In this document: positions 18,905 through 27,313 of the stretch, one piece after another
Layout of the letters: every line of letters begins with the position of its first letter
How positions within the stretch are numbered: the stretch's first letter is position 1
Program-made: the position numbers and the translations under genes
From: Cryobacterium soli
Lineage (GTDB): Bacteria > Actinomycetota > Actinomycetes > Actinomycetales > Microbacteriaceae
Direction: 5' to 3'
NCBI RefSeq assembly: GCF_003611035.1
Contig: NZ_CP030033.1
Coordinates: 372,001-436,000 of the forward strand
Length of the DNA stretch: 64,000 nucleotides
The notes under the pieces: model-generated
Seen by the model: the letters and a program-made list of their open reading frames with translations, nothing else
Told to the model about the DNA's origin: nothing
Database searches by the model: none

Positions 18905-19492
18905 GTGTCGGTACGCAACTCGCTCCTGGCCGTCCTGACCATGGGCCCTGCCTACGGCTTCCAGCTACACGGGGAGCTCGCCCGACGCACCGGCGGCCGT
19001 CGCTCCGTGAATGTCGGCCAGATCTACGGCACCCTGGAGCGCCTCATTGCCCAGGACGCCGTCGAATCCGCCGGTTCGACGGCGGACGGCCTGCCCCTGT
19101 ACAGGCTCACCGAGACGGGCCGCACCGAGGCCCTCAGCTGGCTGCACGACACCCGCAGCGGCTCCGGAGACGAGTGGAACGACATGCTCGAGCGGGTCAT
19201 GATCGCCTCGTCGCTCCCCCACGTCGATCTTGCGTCCGTTCTGGACGGCTATCGGTCGGCCTGGCAGTCCCGGCTGGCCGCCCGCACAGCGGAACCGGAC
19301 TCCGGTCAGGGTTTGTTGGCCGATGCCGCGGACGCCGCGCAGGGGCGTGCCGCGCTCGCGTGGCTGTCCGTGGTCGCCGGCCTGGCCGGGGACCAGGGCA
19401 CCGGCCCTTCAATGCACCGTGAACTCAGTGCCCTGCGCCCGAAACGAGGCCGGCGCCCGGCTCCGGCCGTCTCGGCACGCCCGCACCGCTGA
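18905..19492 (+). CDS. PadR-family transcriptional regulator
   Basis: A 195-residue regulator. The N-terminal winged helix reads MSVRNSLLAVLTMGPAYGFQLHGELARRTG ... VGQIYGTLERLIAQDAVE, typical of PadR. The C-terminal helices (residues about 100-170) form the dimer part. The GTG at 18905 has GGAGG 5 bases upstream. The 207-bp divergent region to the DUF3145 gene contains an AT-rich patch (TTATGTATATTCGGTATAGC) that could carry its promoter or operator. The ligand and target are unknown. Confidence 0.85.
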   Translation: MSVRNSLLAVLTMGPAYGFQLHGELARRTGGRRSVNVGQIYGTLERLIAQDAVESAGSTADGLPLYRLTETGRTEALSWLHDTRSGSGDEWNDMLERVMIASSLPHVDLASVLDGYRSAWQSRLAARTAEPDSGQGLLADAADAAQGRAALAWLSVVAGLAGDQGTGPSMHRELSALRPKRGRRPAPAVSARPHR

Positions 19493-19497
19493 GCGCG

Positions 19498-21243
19498 CTA
19501 CTTCGCGTCGGCGTAGCTGTCCACCACCACGCAGGTCAAGGGGAAATCGACCGGGAAGTCGCCGAAGAGCAGCCGCCCCGCCGTCGCCGCCGCCTCCCCC
19601 ACGATGCGCGCCACATCGTCGGCCAGAGCCGCCGGGGTATGCACGATGACCTCGTCGTGTAGGAAGAAGACCAGGTGCGGTACGGAGGCGAAAGGGCCGG
19701 GGGCTGAGCGCGTCGTGCCGGCCTCAGGGGACGCCGGTGCGGAGAGTGCCCACAGGCCCTTCCTGATCTCGGCCATCCAGCACAGCGCCCACTCCGCTGC
19801 GGTCCCCTGAACTATGAAATTGCGGGTGAACCGCCCCCAGTCCCCGGCCTGACTACGTGCCCGCCGCTGGGCGGCCGAGCCGGCGCCGCCCTCGCTCCCC
19901 CGTGCCTGATCGTCCTGCCAGTCCGGGCCTGGGCGGGGCGAGGACCGTCCCAGCCTGGTGCTCACGATGTCGCCGCGCTCCCCGGCCCGTGCCGCGGATT
20001 CCGTGAGAGCCAGGGCCCGCGGGTACGCTCGGGCCAGCCTGGGCAGTAGTCGCCCGCTCTCGCCGGAGGTGGCGCCGTACATGGCGCCGAGCATCGCGAC
20101 CTTCGCGTGGGCGCGCGTCTCCACCACACCGCTGGCCACGATGCCGGCGTAGAGGTCTGTTCCGCGGCCCGCCGCGGCCATGGCCGTGTCTGCCGACAGT
20201 GCCGCCAGGATGCGGGGCTCCAACTGGGCGGCGTCGGCGACCACGAAGCGCCACCCCGGGTCGGCCACCACGGCTCCCCGGATCTGCCGGGGCAGCTGCA
20301 GCGCTCCGCCGCCACGGGTGGCCCAGCGGCCGGTCACCACGCCGCCCGGCAGGTACTCGGGGTGGAACCTGTCGTCGACGATCCAGGTCTGCATCCAGTA
20401 CCACCCGTTGGCGCTTTGTAGCCTGGCCAGCTTCTTATAGCGCAGCAGCGGTTCGATCACCGGGTGCGACAGCTTCTCCAACTCCCAGGCCCTGGTCGTC
20501 GTGACCTGCACCCCGGCCCGGTTGAGCGCGCGGAGCAGCTCGGGGGGCGAATCGGGGTTGACCGTCGGGTCGCCCAGTTCCTCGCGGATGCGCCCGGCTA
20601 GACTCTCCAGACGAACCGGGCGCTGGCCGGGTGCCGCCCTCGGGCCGAGTTCCGCAGTCAGCAGGCTGTCATGGATGCCCGTGCGCCACGGCAGCCCGGC
20701 GAACTGCATCTCCGCGGCGATCAGGGCGCCCACCGATTCCGCAGCCAGGAGCAGCCGGAGCCGGCCGGGTTCGGTGCTGCCAGCGACGGCGGCCAACTGC
20801 GCCAGGAACTCCGTGAGAATGTCCTCGCCCGGCGTCTCGCCGGCGGTGTCCACGGCGCCGCCCAGGTCCATGTCGAAAAGCGTCGACCCCGCAGTCTCCG
20901 GGCGCGGAACGGCGGGCGGCGCATCCCACCGGCCCGCCGCCGCATTCGCCAGGACGCTCGCACCGGTCAGGGCGGAGTTCCGCAGGATGGCGTGGCAGAG
21001 CCGGAGGTCGTGGCACCGCTGCACGCGAACGTGGGCGCGCAACAACAGCGGATAGATGTCGGCGGTGTCCTCCCAGACCCACCGGACGCCACCGCCCTCC
21101 CTGGCACGGGCATGGGCCGCGAAAGCCGCGTCAGAGAGCGTCACGTCGGCACCGGCATCGGCTGGTTCCGCCGGGCCGCCGTCGGCGTCGAGTTCCCTGA
21201 GCCGCACCCGATCGGGGCGCGTTCGGGTCACCAGAATGTACAC
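19498..21243 (-). CDS. Family A DNA polymerase-like protein (exonuclease/polymerase type)
   Basis: A 581-residue protein like the actinobacterial bifunctional 3'-5' exonuclease/DNA polymerase family. Polymerase motif A is VVADAAQLEPRILAAL (about 348-363), motif B is RAHAKVAMLGAMYG, and motif C is FFLHDEVIVHTP. The N-terminal third corresponds to the exonuclease-like region, but I cannot see complete DEDD residues. It is far shorter than Pol I and lacks a 5' nuclease. The GTG at 21243 gives MYILVTRTRPDRVRL. Its first 113 bases overlap the lipoprotein gene upstream. Confidence 0.8.
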   Translation of the reverse strand: MYILVTRTRPDRVRLRELDADGGPAEPADAGADVTLSDAAFAAHARAREGGGVRWVWEDTADIYPLLLRAHVRVQRCHDLRLCHAILRNSALTGASVLANAAAGRWDAPPAVPRPETAGSTLFDMDLGGAVDTAGETPGEDILTEFLAQLAAVAGSTEPGRLRLLLAAESVGALIAAEMQFAGLPWRTGIHDSLLTAELGPRAAPGQRPVRLESLAGRIREELGDPTVNPDSPPELLRALNRAGVQVTTTRAWELEKLSHPVIEPLLRYKKLARLQSANGWYWMQTWIVDDRFHPEYLPGGVVTGRWATRGGGALQLPRQIRGAVVADPGWRFVVADAAQLEPRILAALSADTAMAAAGRGTDLYAGIVASGVVETRAHAKVAMLGAMYGATSGESGRLLPRLARAYPRALALTESAARAGERGDIVSTRLGRSSPRPGPDWQDDQARGSEGGAGSAAQRRARSQAGDWGRFTRNFIVQGTAAEWALCWMAEIRKGLWALSAPASPEAGTTRSAPGPFASVPHLVFFLHDEVIVHTPAALADDVARIVGEAAATAGRLLFGDFPVDFPLTCVVVDSYADAK

Positions 21244-21979
21244 ACTCCATTGTCCCGCACGGGAACCGGCCCCGCCGCAGGTCAGGCCCGGGGAAGATGG
21301 CGACAGGCACCGGCACGTGCACGATTTGCTTGGTGTAGCCACCGGCGCCCGCGGAGGACTCGGCCGAGATCGTCATCGCGAAGTCGAGGATGACACCGTA
21401 GGTGTCCGCGCTCAGCGTGCCGATCTGGTTGGATTCCAACTGGAAGCCGCCCTTGGGCGAGGTGATGAGCAACCCATCCGCCGAGCGGAGCGCCTCAGGG
21501 TCGAGGGTGACCAGAAGCGGGTCGGTGTCCAGGACGAACGGCGAGACGGATGCACCGCCGGTGGTGGAGGTCGTGGCGGTCACGGAGATGTTGGACATGT
21601 AGACCAGTCGCTTAGCCGCGAACGGCGCGTCGGCCGGGACCGAACGGTCGAAGACGTTGATGACGAAGGAGAACAGCTTCTCGCTGTCCGTGTACCACTC
21701 GTGGGTCTTCTGCTCCGTCCACATGTCCAGCTGTAGCTCGAGGTCGTCGCCGATCATGAGGGTGGGGTGCACAGACCCCATGTCGGTGAAGACCGAGTCG
21801 AAGACGAGGTCGGGTGTTGCGGACGGCGTCGGCGTCGCTGCGGCGACGTTCTGGACCGGTTGCGCGCCGATCAACGGGGTGAATGTGCTGCACCCCGTGA
21901 ACCCGAGGGCCATCAGGGTCAGGCCGCCCGCCAGAACGGTGCGGGAGGTGCGAGTACGAAGGAGGAACCGTCCGGGCAT
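21131..21979 (-). CDS. Putative lipoprotein with C-terminal readthrough tail
   Basis: A 282-residue exported protein. A signal peptide ends in a lipobox (LMALGFTGC, Cys near residue 30). The mature part has a Thr/Pro/Ala linker followed by a beta-rich domain (residues about 70-225) with no domain I can name. The last 38 residues are extremely Arg- and Cys-rich and lie inside the polymerase gene in another frame, so the natural domain likely ends near IVHVPVPVAIFPG. Either the stop codon was lost or a small frameshift occurred. Confidence 0.65.
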   Translation of the reverse strand: MPGRFLLRTRTSRTVLAGGLTLMALGFTGCSTFTPLIGAQPVQNVAAATPTPSATPDLVFDSVFTDMGSVHPTLMIGDDLELQLDMWTEQKTHEWYTDSEKLFSFVINVFDRSVPADAPFAAKRLVYMSNISVTATTSTTGGASVSPFVLDTDPLLVTLDPEALRSADGLLITSPKGGFQLESNQIGTLSADTYGVILDFAMTISAESSAGAGGYTKQIVHVPVPVAIFPGPDLRRGRFPCGTMECVHSGDPNAPRSGAAQGTRRRRRPGGTSRCRCRRDAL

Positions 21980-22074
21980 GCTGGGTACTTTCGGGAGGAG
22001 GCTGAAGGCAATCCCTCATATAGTGGCACAGATCTTCGCCCCACCCGGCCATTCGGGGGGAGCGACTGCCTCGG

Positions 22075-22148
22075 TAGGGTGGACGGGACTTGAACCCGTG
22101 ACCGTGCGGTTATGAGCCGCGTGCTCTAACCAGCTGAGCTACCACCCC
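22075..22148 (-). tRNA. tRNA-Met (anticodon CAT)
   Basis: A 74-nt cloverleaf: acceptor GGGGTGG with CCACCCT (first pair G-U), D-arm TAGCTCAGCTGGTTAGAGC, anticodon stem GCGGC/ACCGC with loop CTCATAA, and T-arm GGGTTCAAGTCCC. CCA is not encoded. The elongator Met tRNA is most likely, but a lysidine-modified Ile tRNA has the same anticodon and cannot be excluded here. Confidence 0.88.
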
Positions 22149-22190
22149 GTGTGTGACGTCTATCGTATCGTCCGGGCGCCGAGCCCGGCG

Positions 22191-23477
22191 TCAGTCGTGC
22201 GCTGGCGTGCCGTCCAGCACTTGCCGGGAGGAGGCCGACTCGGTCGTGGCCGTGGCCGGGCTGTCGATCGGTTCGCCGCGGTAGAGGTGCTCGAAGGTCG
22301 TCAGGGTGCGCTTGATGTCGTGGGCCTCGATGAGCTTGAGCGATTCGTTCTTGAGCGCGTCGAGTTCGTCGGGCGCCGCCGTGAGCACCACGGTCAGCTT
22401 GTCCGCAAGGTCCCTGGCACTGCCCGGCTCGAAGAGATAGCCGTTCTGTCCGTCGTGCACGAGGTGCGGGAGAGCCATGGCGTTGGCGGCCACGACAGGA
22501 AGGCCGGAGGCCATGGCTTCCATGGTCGCGATGCTCTGCAGCTCGGCGATGGACGGCATCGCGAAGACCGTGGCCCGTGAGTAGGCCTGGCGAAGCTCCT
22601 CATCGGTGACGTAACCCGTGAAAGTGAAGCGCGAGCTGAGACCCAGGCTCTCGACGAGGAGTTCCAGATTGCGGCGCTGGTCCCCACCGCCGACGATCTC
22701 GACCTGGGCATCCAGGCTTGCGTCGAGCAGGGCTACGGCCTGCACCAGCACATCGATCTGCTTCTCGCCGGTGACCCGACCCACGAAGAGGATCCGGTTC
22801 TCGGTGCGCGGCGCGAAACTGGGCGAATAGTTGTCCGCGTCGATACCGCAGGAGATGGCGTGCACTCCCGTGAGTCCGGTGTACTTCTCCAGGAACTCGG
22901 CGGCCCGTCGGGTCGGGGTCGTGACGGCTTCGGCCCGCCTGAAGGTGTGCTCGGCGGCCTTCCAGAGCGCCTTGACCACCTGGTGCTGGAAGCCCTTGGG
23001 AACGAGGGAGAACTGCAGCATGTTCTCGGGCATGAAGTGGTTGGTACCCACGATTCGGATCCCGCGCTTCTGGGCCTCGATGGCCACACCGCGGCCCACG
23101 ACGATATGGGACTGGAAGTGCACGACATCGGGCTGGAAGGAGTCGAGGATGGCGCGGCTGTGCCGGCGTACGATCCAGGGCAGAGCGAACCGCAGCCAGT
23201 CGTGCGGGTACCAGCGCCAGCTGTGCAGGCGGTGCACCGTCATGGACTCGCCCTCGTGCACCTCCGTCCAGGTGCCGTGCTTGCGTGTGGCGGCCGGGGC
23301 CATGATGGCGACGACGTGGCCGCGGGAGACCAGGCCCGCCGCGAGGCGTTCAGCGAACCGGGCGGCACCGTTCACGTCCGGCGCGAACGTGTCCGCGGCG
23401 ATGAGGACGCGGATGGGCCTCGTCGCCGGGGTCACCCGGTCAGACGATTGTTCCGGTAAATCTGATGAAGCGCACAA
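22191..23477 (-). CDS. GT4-family glycosyltransferase
   Basis: A 428-residue GT-B glycosyltransferase. The N-terminal part (IRVLIAADTFAPDVNGAARFAERLAAGLVSRGH) binds acceptor. The C-terminal part has GRVTGEKQIDVLVQAVALL, IVGGGDQRRNLE, FTGYVTDEELRQAYSRATVFAMPSIAELQSIATMEAMASGLPVVA, the EX7E-like nucleotide-sugar site of GT4 enzymes. The TTG start at 23477 has AGGGA upstream; a GTG at 23435 is an alternative. The sugar and acceptor are unknown; mannosyl transfer to a lipid is common for such proteins in Actinobacteria. A TAGAAT box lies at 23572-23577. Confidence 0.85.
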   Translation of the reverse strand: MCASSDLPEQSSDRVTPATRPIRVLIAADTFAPDVNGAARFAERLAAGLVSRGHVVAIMAPAATRKHGTWTEVHEGESMTVHRLHSWRWYPHDWLRFALPWIVRRHSRAILDSFQPDVVHFQSHIVVGRGVAIEAQKRGIRIVGTNHFMPENMLQFSLVPKGFQHQVVKALWKAAEHTFRRAEAVTTPTRRAAEFLEKYTGLTGVHAISCGIDADNYSPSFAPRTENRILFVGRVTGEKQIDVLVQAVALLDASLDAQVEIVGGGDQRRNLELLVESLGLSSRFTFTGYVTDEELRQAYSRATVFAMPSIAELQSIATMEAMASGLPVVAANAMALPHLVHDGQNGYLFEPGSARDLADKLTVVLTAAPDELDALKNESLKLIEAHDIKRTLTTFEHLYRGEPIDSPATATTESASSRQVLDGTPAHD

Positions 23478-23632
23478 GTGGCGTAGTCCCTACGTAGGTG
23501 GGCCGGGGATGAGCGTCCGGCACGAAGTCTGGGTCTCGACGGAACACGCCGTCGAGGTGTGTTAGCACCCTATTCTAAACCGGCTGGGCGATGGCAGCCC
23601 CCCAGTCGCGGCGCGTTGATAAAAATCACTGA

Positions 23633-24547
23633 TCAGCTCGCGGATTGCGGGTGGTACTTTGCGAGCCGGAAGACTCCCCAGATCGCGACGGCACCGGCGA
23701 GGGCGAAGAGCACCCCGGCCCACGCGGGAGCCTGGGAGGCCTCCCCCAGGACGATGATCCCGATTCCCACTGCGATCATCGGGTCGATCACGGTGAGCCC
23801 CGCGATCACCAGGTCTGGCGGGCCGGAGGAGTAGGCGTTCTGCACGAAGTAGGCCCCTGCACCCGCGGCGAGCAGCAGCCCGGCGACGCAGACGAGAGTG
23901 AGCCACTCGAAGTTGCCGTTCTGGATGCGGTTGATGATCACCTTCGCGAGCGTGGCGACGAAGCCGTACAGCACGCCGGCGCCGATGATGTAGAAAATGG
24001 CCTGGAACCGGGTACGGAGCATCACGAAGGCTGCGGCGAAGGCGCAGAGCACCACGGCGAGCACGATGAGGATCGTGATGAGGTTGGCGTCGGTCACGGG
24101 CTTGTCCACGGCCGTGAAGGCCGCGACCGTCACGAACAGGCCCACACCGCCCACACACATGGCGATCGCGATGATCGAGGCCCTGTTGAGTTTGAGCCGG
24201 CTCACCCGGGCATTGAGGATCGCCGTGATGACCAGGGCCACCGCACCGAGCGGCTGGACCACGATGAGAGGAGCGAAGGCGAGGCTGGTGAGCTGGAACG
24301 CGATTGCCATGCCCAGCATGAGGGTGCCGAAGACCCAAGACGGCCGGGACAGCAGCAGAATCAGCTGGCGGGTGTTCAGGCCGCCGGTGACCTCGACCGT
24401 GGATGCCTCGACCTTGGTCACCCCGCGGTGCTGGAATTGTGCGCCCAACGAGAGGAACACCGCCCCGATCAACGCGAGCGGAATGCCAATTGCCTGACGA
24501 GGATCGATGGCGATCTCCCCAGCCAGGTCTGTCAGGTCGGGAGTCAC
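23633..24547 (-). CDS. DMT-superfamily (EamA-like) membrane protein
   Basis: A 304-residue polytopic protein with about nine to ten hydrophobic segments, e.g. IPLALIGAVFLSLGAQFQH, LMLGMAIAFQLTSLAFAPLIVVQPLGAVALVITAIL and VIDPMIAVGIGIIVLGEASQAPAW. This fits the drug/metabolite transporter superfamily as found in Actinobacteria. The transported substrate is not identifiable. It is divergent from peptide deformylase, 40 bp apart. Confidence 0.8.
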   Translation of the reverse strand: MTPDLTDLAGEIAIDPRQAIGIPLALIGAVFLSLGAQFQHRGVTKVEASTVEVTGGLNTRQLILLLSRPSWVFGTLMLGMAIAFQLTSLAFAPLIVVQPLGAVALVITAILNARVSRLKLNRASIIAIAMCVGGVGLFVTVAAFTAVDKPVTDANLITILIVLAVVLCAFAAAFVMLRTRFQAIFYIIGAGVLYGFVATLAKVIINRIQNGNFEWLTLVCVAGLLLAAGAGAYFVQNAYSSGPPDLVIAGLTVIDPMIAVGIGIIVLGEASQAPAWAGVLFALAGAVAIWGVFRLAKYHPQSAS

Positions 24548-24587
24548 TCAACGAGACTATCGAGATCCATGCCGATATCCTTGCTGA

Positions 24588-25154
24588 ATGGCCGTACGAC
24601 CGATAGTAATTTCAGGCGAACCCGTCCTGCACTCCCCCGCAGCCCCCGTCGTCGTCTTCGACGACGCGTTGCGCGAGCTGGTGCAGGACATGTTCGAGAC
24701 CATGGACGCCGCCCCCGGCGTCGGTCTCGCCGGACCCCAGGTGGGCGTGGGGCTGCGGCTCTTCACGTTCAGTTACCTGGACGATGACGAGATCGAGACT
24801 CGCGGGGTCGCCATCAACCCGGAGCTGTGGATCACCCCGGTCCCGGCCTCAGAGGCCGATGAGGACGAGGACGTCGAGGGCTGCCTGTCCTTCCCGGGTG
24901 AGCGGTTCCCGCTCTGCCGCGCGGAATCGGCGATCCTGCGCGCCGTCGACCTGGAGCAGAACCCGTTCGAGATCCGCGCGGACGGCTGGCTGGCCAGAAT
25001 CTTCCAGCACGAGTTCGACCACCTCGACGGAACCCTGTACGTGGACCGGCTGGAGCACCAGTACGCGAAGATCGCTGCCAAGGTGGGCCGCAAGCGCGGG
25101 TGGGGGGTGCCCGGCGTGAGCTGGCTGCCCGGTGTCGACGATCTCGAGAGTTGA
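24588..25154 (+). CDS. def: Peptide deformylase
   Basis: A 188-residue metalloenzyme removing N-formyl groups from nascent proteins. All three motifs are intact: GVGLAGPQVG (44-53), EGCLSFPG with metal ligand C99, and QHEFDHLDG with H141, E142 and H145. The C-terminal extension past residue 165 is short and hydrophilic with WGVPGVSWLPG. It converges on the kinase-like gene, 22 bases after its stop. Confidence 0.95.
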   Translation: MAVRPIVISGEPVLHSPAAPVVVFDDALRELVQDMFETMDAAPGVGLAGPQVGVGLRLFTFSYLDDDEIETRGVAINPELWITPVPASEADEDEDVEGCLSFPGERFPLCRAESAILRAVDLEQNPFEIRADGWLARIFQHEFDHLDGTLYVDRLEHQYAKIAAKVGRKRGWGVPGVSWLPGVDDLES

Positions 25155-25176
25155 CCGCCTCGTAGGCTGCTGAGCC

Positions 25177-26073
25177 TCAGCGGGAGAGGTTGACTCCGTG
25201 TACACCGTTGTGGAACCGGAGTGACGGGAACACCGCGGAGACGGAGAATCCGACGCCGGGAACCGTGCCGGCGTTGAAGATGCCGCCGAAGAGCTGAGCG
25301 CGCTCCCGCATCTGCGTGATGTCCGCTCCGGAGATGCTCTCGCTGAGCGCCTTGAGGTCGTCGTCGATCGTGTACGTCGTCCGGGCCGCGAAATCGGATG
25401 CGGACGCGCTCTCCCGCCGAGCGGCGGCACGGATGCCGTCGTCGTCGATGAGCAGCTGCAGGCCGTCCTGGGTCCAGGTGAAGGACACTCTCGCCTCGGT
25501 GCCGATGCCGCCGTGCTTGAGCGCATTGGCCAGGGCGCTCTGCAGAATTCGGTAGATGGCCAGCTCCGCGCCGGGCTTGAGGGGGAACCGTTCGCCCGAT
25601 TCGGTGAAGCCCACGGCCAGGCCGGCATCGCGCATCACACCGAAGAGGTTGTGGGCCGATTGCAGTCCAGGCTGCCTGGCCTGGATCGACTCGCCTTCGT
25701 GGGCGATGGTGAGAACGCGCCGGAGGTCCGCCAGGGTGATCCTGCCGTCGTCGACGAGCGCTGTGGCCGCCCGCACAGCGGTGGACGGGTCGCTCTCGGC
25801 GGCATAGCGCGCGCCCTCTGCCCGGGTGATCAGACGCGCAAGCGAGAGCACCGCGATGTCCTGCAGCTCGCGGATGATCGCCAGCCTGCCGTGCTGTTCG
25901 GCCAGCGAGAGTTCGAGGTCGATCCGCACCCGTTCGGCGGCAGAGCGGTCGAACCGGCTGCGGCGCTGCCGCACGGCCGAGCGCAGCCAGAGCACGAGGA
26001 AGACCACGGCCAGCCCCGCGAGGACGGCGCTCACACTCTGCCAGAGAGACACATCGGCCACCTTTCGGTACAT
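25177..26073 (-). CDS. Histidine-kinase-like protein with Gln in place of the phospho-acceptor His
   Basis: A 298-residue protein. One N-terminal membrane helix (about 12-32) is followed by a dimerisation helix whose H-box reads RLAIIRELQDIAVLSLARLI: the RELHD motif of HisKA_3 kinases has become RELQD (Q71). The C-terminal HATPase keeps N-box-like LQSALANALKHGG, DDDGIR and the G-rich GGIFNAGTVPGVGFSVSAVFP. It therefore probably binds ATP but cannot autophosphorylate in the usual way. No response regulator is adjacent. A GTG at 26052 with AAAGG upstream is an alternative start. Confidence 0.75.
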   Translation of the reverse strand: MYRKVADVSLWQSVSAVLAGLAVVFLVLWLRSAVRQRRSRFDRSAAERVRIDLELSLAEQHGRLAIIRELQDIAVLSLARLITRAEGARYAAESDPSTAVRAATALVDDGRITLADLRRVLTIAHEGESIQARQPGLQSAHNLFGVMRDAGLAVGFTESGERFPLKPGAELAIYRILQSALANALKHGGIGTEARVSFTWTQDGLQLLIDDDGIRAAARRESASASDFAARTTYTIDDDLKALSESISGADITQMRERAQLFGGIFNAGTVPGVGFSVSAVFPSLRFHNGVHGVNLSR

Positions 26074-26123
26074 TCGGGATCAGACTAGCGGCCGGCGCCC
26101 GCATGGGCACCCGCGTGGGCACT

Positions 26124-26162
26124 AAAAAAGGCCACCGGGGGTGGAGCCCCTAGTGACCTTTT
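26124..26162 (-). terminator. Rho-independent terminator after tRNA-Asn
   Basis: Read on the minus strand, AAAAGGTCACTAGGGGC pairs with the following CCCCCGGTGGCCTTTTTT (one mismatch in the outer stem), and a T run of six ends it. It lies directly downstream of the tRNA-Asn 3' end. Confidence 0.75.
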
Positions 26163-26164
26163 CG

Positions 26165-26237
26165 CTCCCCGACTTGGACTCGAACCAAGAACCTGCGCAT
26201 TAACAGTGCGCTGCTCTGCCAATTGAGCTATCGAGGA
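26165..26237 (-). tRNA. tRNA-Asn (anticodon GTT)
   Basis: A 73-nt cloverleaf: acceptor TCCTCGA with TCGGGGA, D-arm TAGCTCAATTGGCAGAGC, anticodon stem GCGCA/TGCGC around loop CTGTTAA, and T-arm CTTGGTTCGAGTCCAAG. The discriminator is G and CCA is not encoded. A Rho-independent terminator follows immediately. Confidence 0.93.
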
Positions 26238-26323
26238 ATGTGTGCTCGGCGAGAGTTTCCCTCGCCTTGAACAGCGTAGCTACTTTACCAAAAGATCGCC
26301 GTGTGCCAAATCGAGGGTGCCGT

Positions 26324-27310
26324 TCAGTAGCCAGACTCGGTGTCGACGACCCCGATGAACGGCCCGTTTCCTAGGAAAGCGGCCACATTCAGGCGAATTC
26401 GTTCGGCCAACAGCGGAGCGGTCATCTCGGGCGTGTCGGCCATGTGCGGGGTGATCAGACACCGGGGCTCGGTCCAGAGCGGATGCCCCTGCGGGAGCGG
26501 TTCGGGATCCGTGACGTCGAGCGCGGCGCCGGCTATCGTGCCGGAGCGCAGGGCTGCCACGAGCGCGTCGGTGTCGACGAGTGGTCCCCTGGCGATGTTG
26601 ACCAGATGCGCCGTCTTCTTCATCAGGCCGAGTTCGGCCGCTCCGAGCAGATGGCGGGTGTCGCCGGTGAGGGCGGCGGCGACCACCACCACATCGGCCA
26701 GGGGAAGCTCGTCCCGCAGAGCCGGGGTGGTGACGGTGCGGGCGGCGCCCGGAACCGGCTCGGCACTGCGACGTACCACCACGTTCTCAGTGCCGAACGG
26801 GGCGAGCAGCCGGATGAGTTCACGGGCGATGCCGCCGGCCCCGATGATCAGCACGGTCCGGCCGTACAGCGACTCGCCGGACGGCACCGCGTTCCAGGAT
26901 CGGGCCCTGGCGCGCTCGGGAAGCACCCGGAGAGACGCCAGGGCCAGGGCCAGCGCGTGTTCGGCGACGGGTTGGGCGAACGCCCCTTTGGCGCTGGTGA
27001 CGAGCAGGCCGGGCCGCCGGTGGGCGGTGAGCACGTCGCTGAAGGCGTCGATACCCGCCCACGGCAGCTGCACCCAGTCCAGCTGCGGATGCGCGGCCAG
27101 GACATCGCCCAGCTCGCCAGCCCTGGCGTAGGAGAGCCAGATGAGACCCCGGGTGCGCTCGGACAGCGGAGCAACCTCGCCGCCGGCCTCGACCACGGCC
27201 GCAGCGAACACCGCGGAGCCCTCCGGGAGGATCGCGATGGGGGCGGGGCGGGCGCCTGGCATCCGCACGGTGGCCGCTTCGGGGGCCAGGACGGCGCGAT
27301 GTTGGGCCAC
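26324..27310 (-). CDS. D-2-hydroxyacid dehydrogenase family protein
   Basis: A 328-residue NAD(P)-dependent oxidoreductase. The Rossmann motif is VLIIGAGGIARELI (about 153-166). The catalytic Arg is in NIARGPLVDTDALV, the acid in DPEPLPQGHPLW and the His in LITPHMAD. The substrate is unknown; glyoxylate, hydroxypyruvate or phenylpyruvate-type acids are usual. It starts with GTG 3 bases after the stop of the ABC ATPase gene, so it is the last gene of the peptide-importer operon, an unusual partner. Confidence 0.85.
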   Translation of the reverse strand: MAQHRAVLAPEAATVRMPGARPAPIAILPEGSAVFAAAVVEAGGEVAPLSERTRGLIWLSYARAGELGDVLAAHPQLDWVQLPWAGIDAFSDVLTAHRRPGLLVTSAKGAFAQPVAEHALALALASLRVLPERARARSWNAVPSGESLYGRTVLIIGAGGIARELIRLLAPFGTENVVVRRSAEPVPGAARTVTTPALRDELPLADVVVVAAALTGDTRHLLGAAELGLMKKTAHLVNIARGPLVDTDALVAALRSGTIAGAALDVTDPEPLPQGHPLWTEPRCLITPHMADTPEMTAPLLAERIRLNVAAFLGNGPFIGVVDTESGY

Positions 27311-27313
27311 GGT

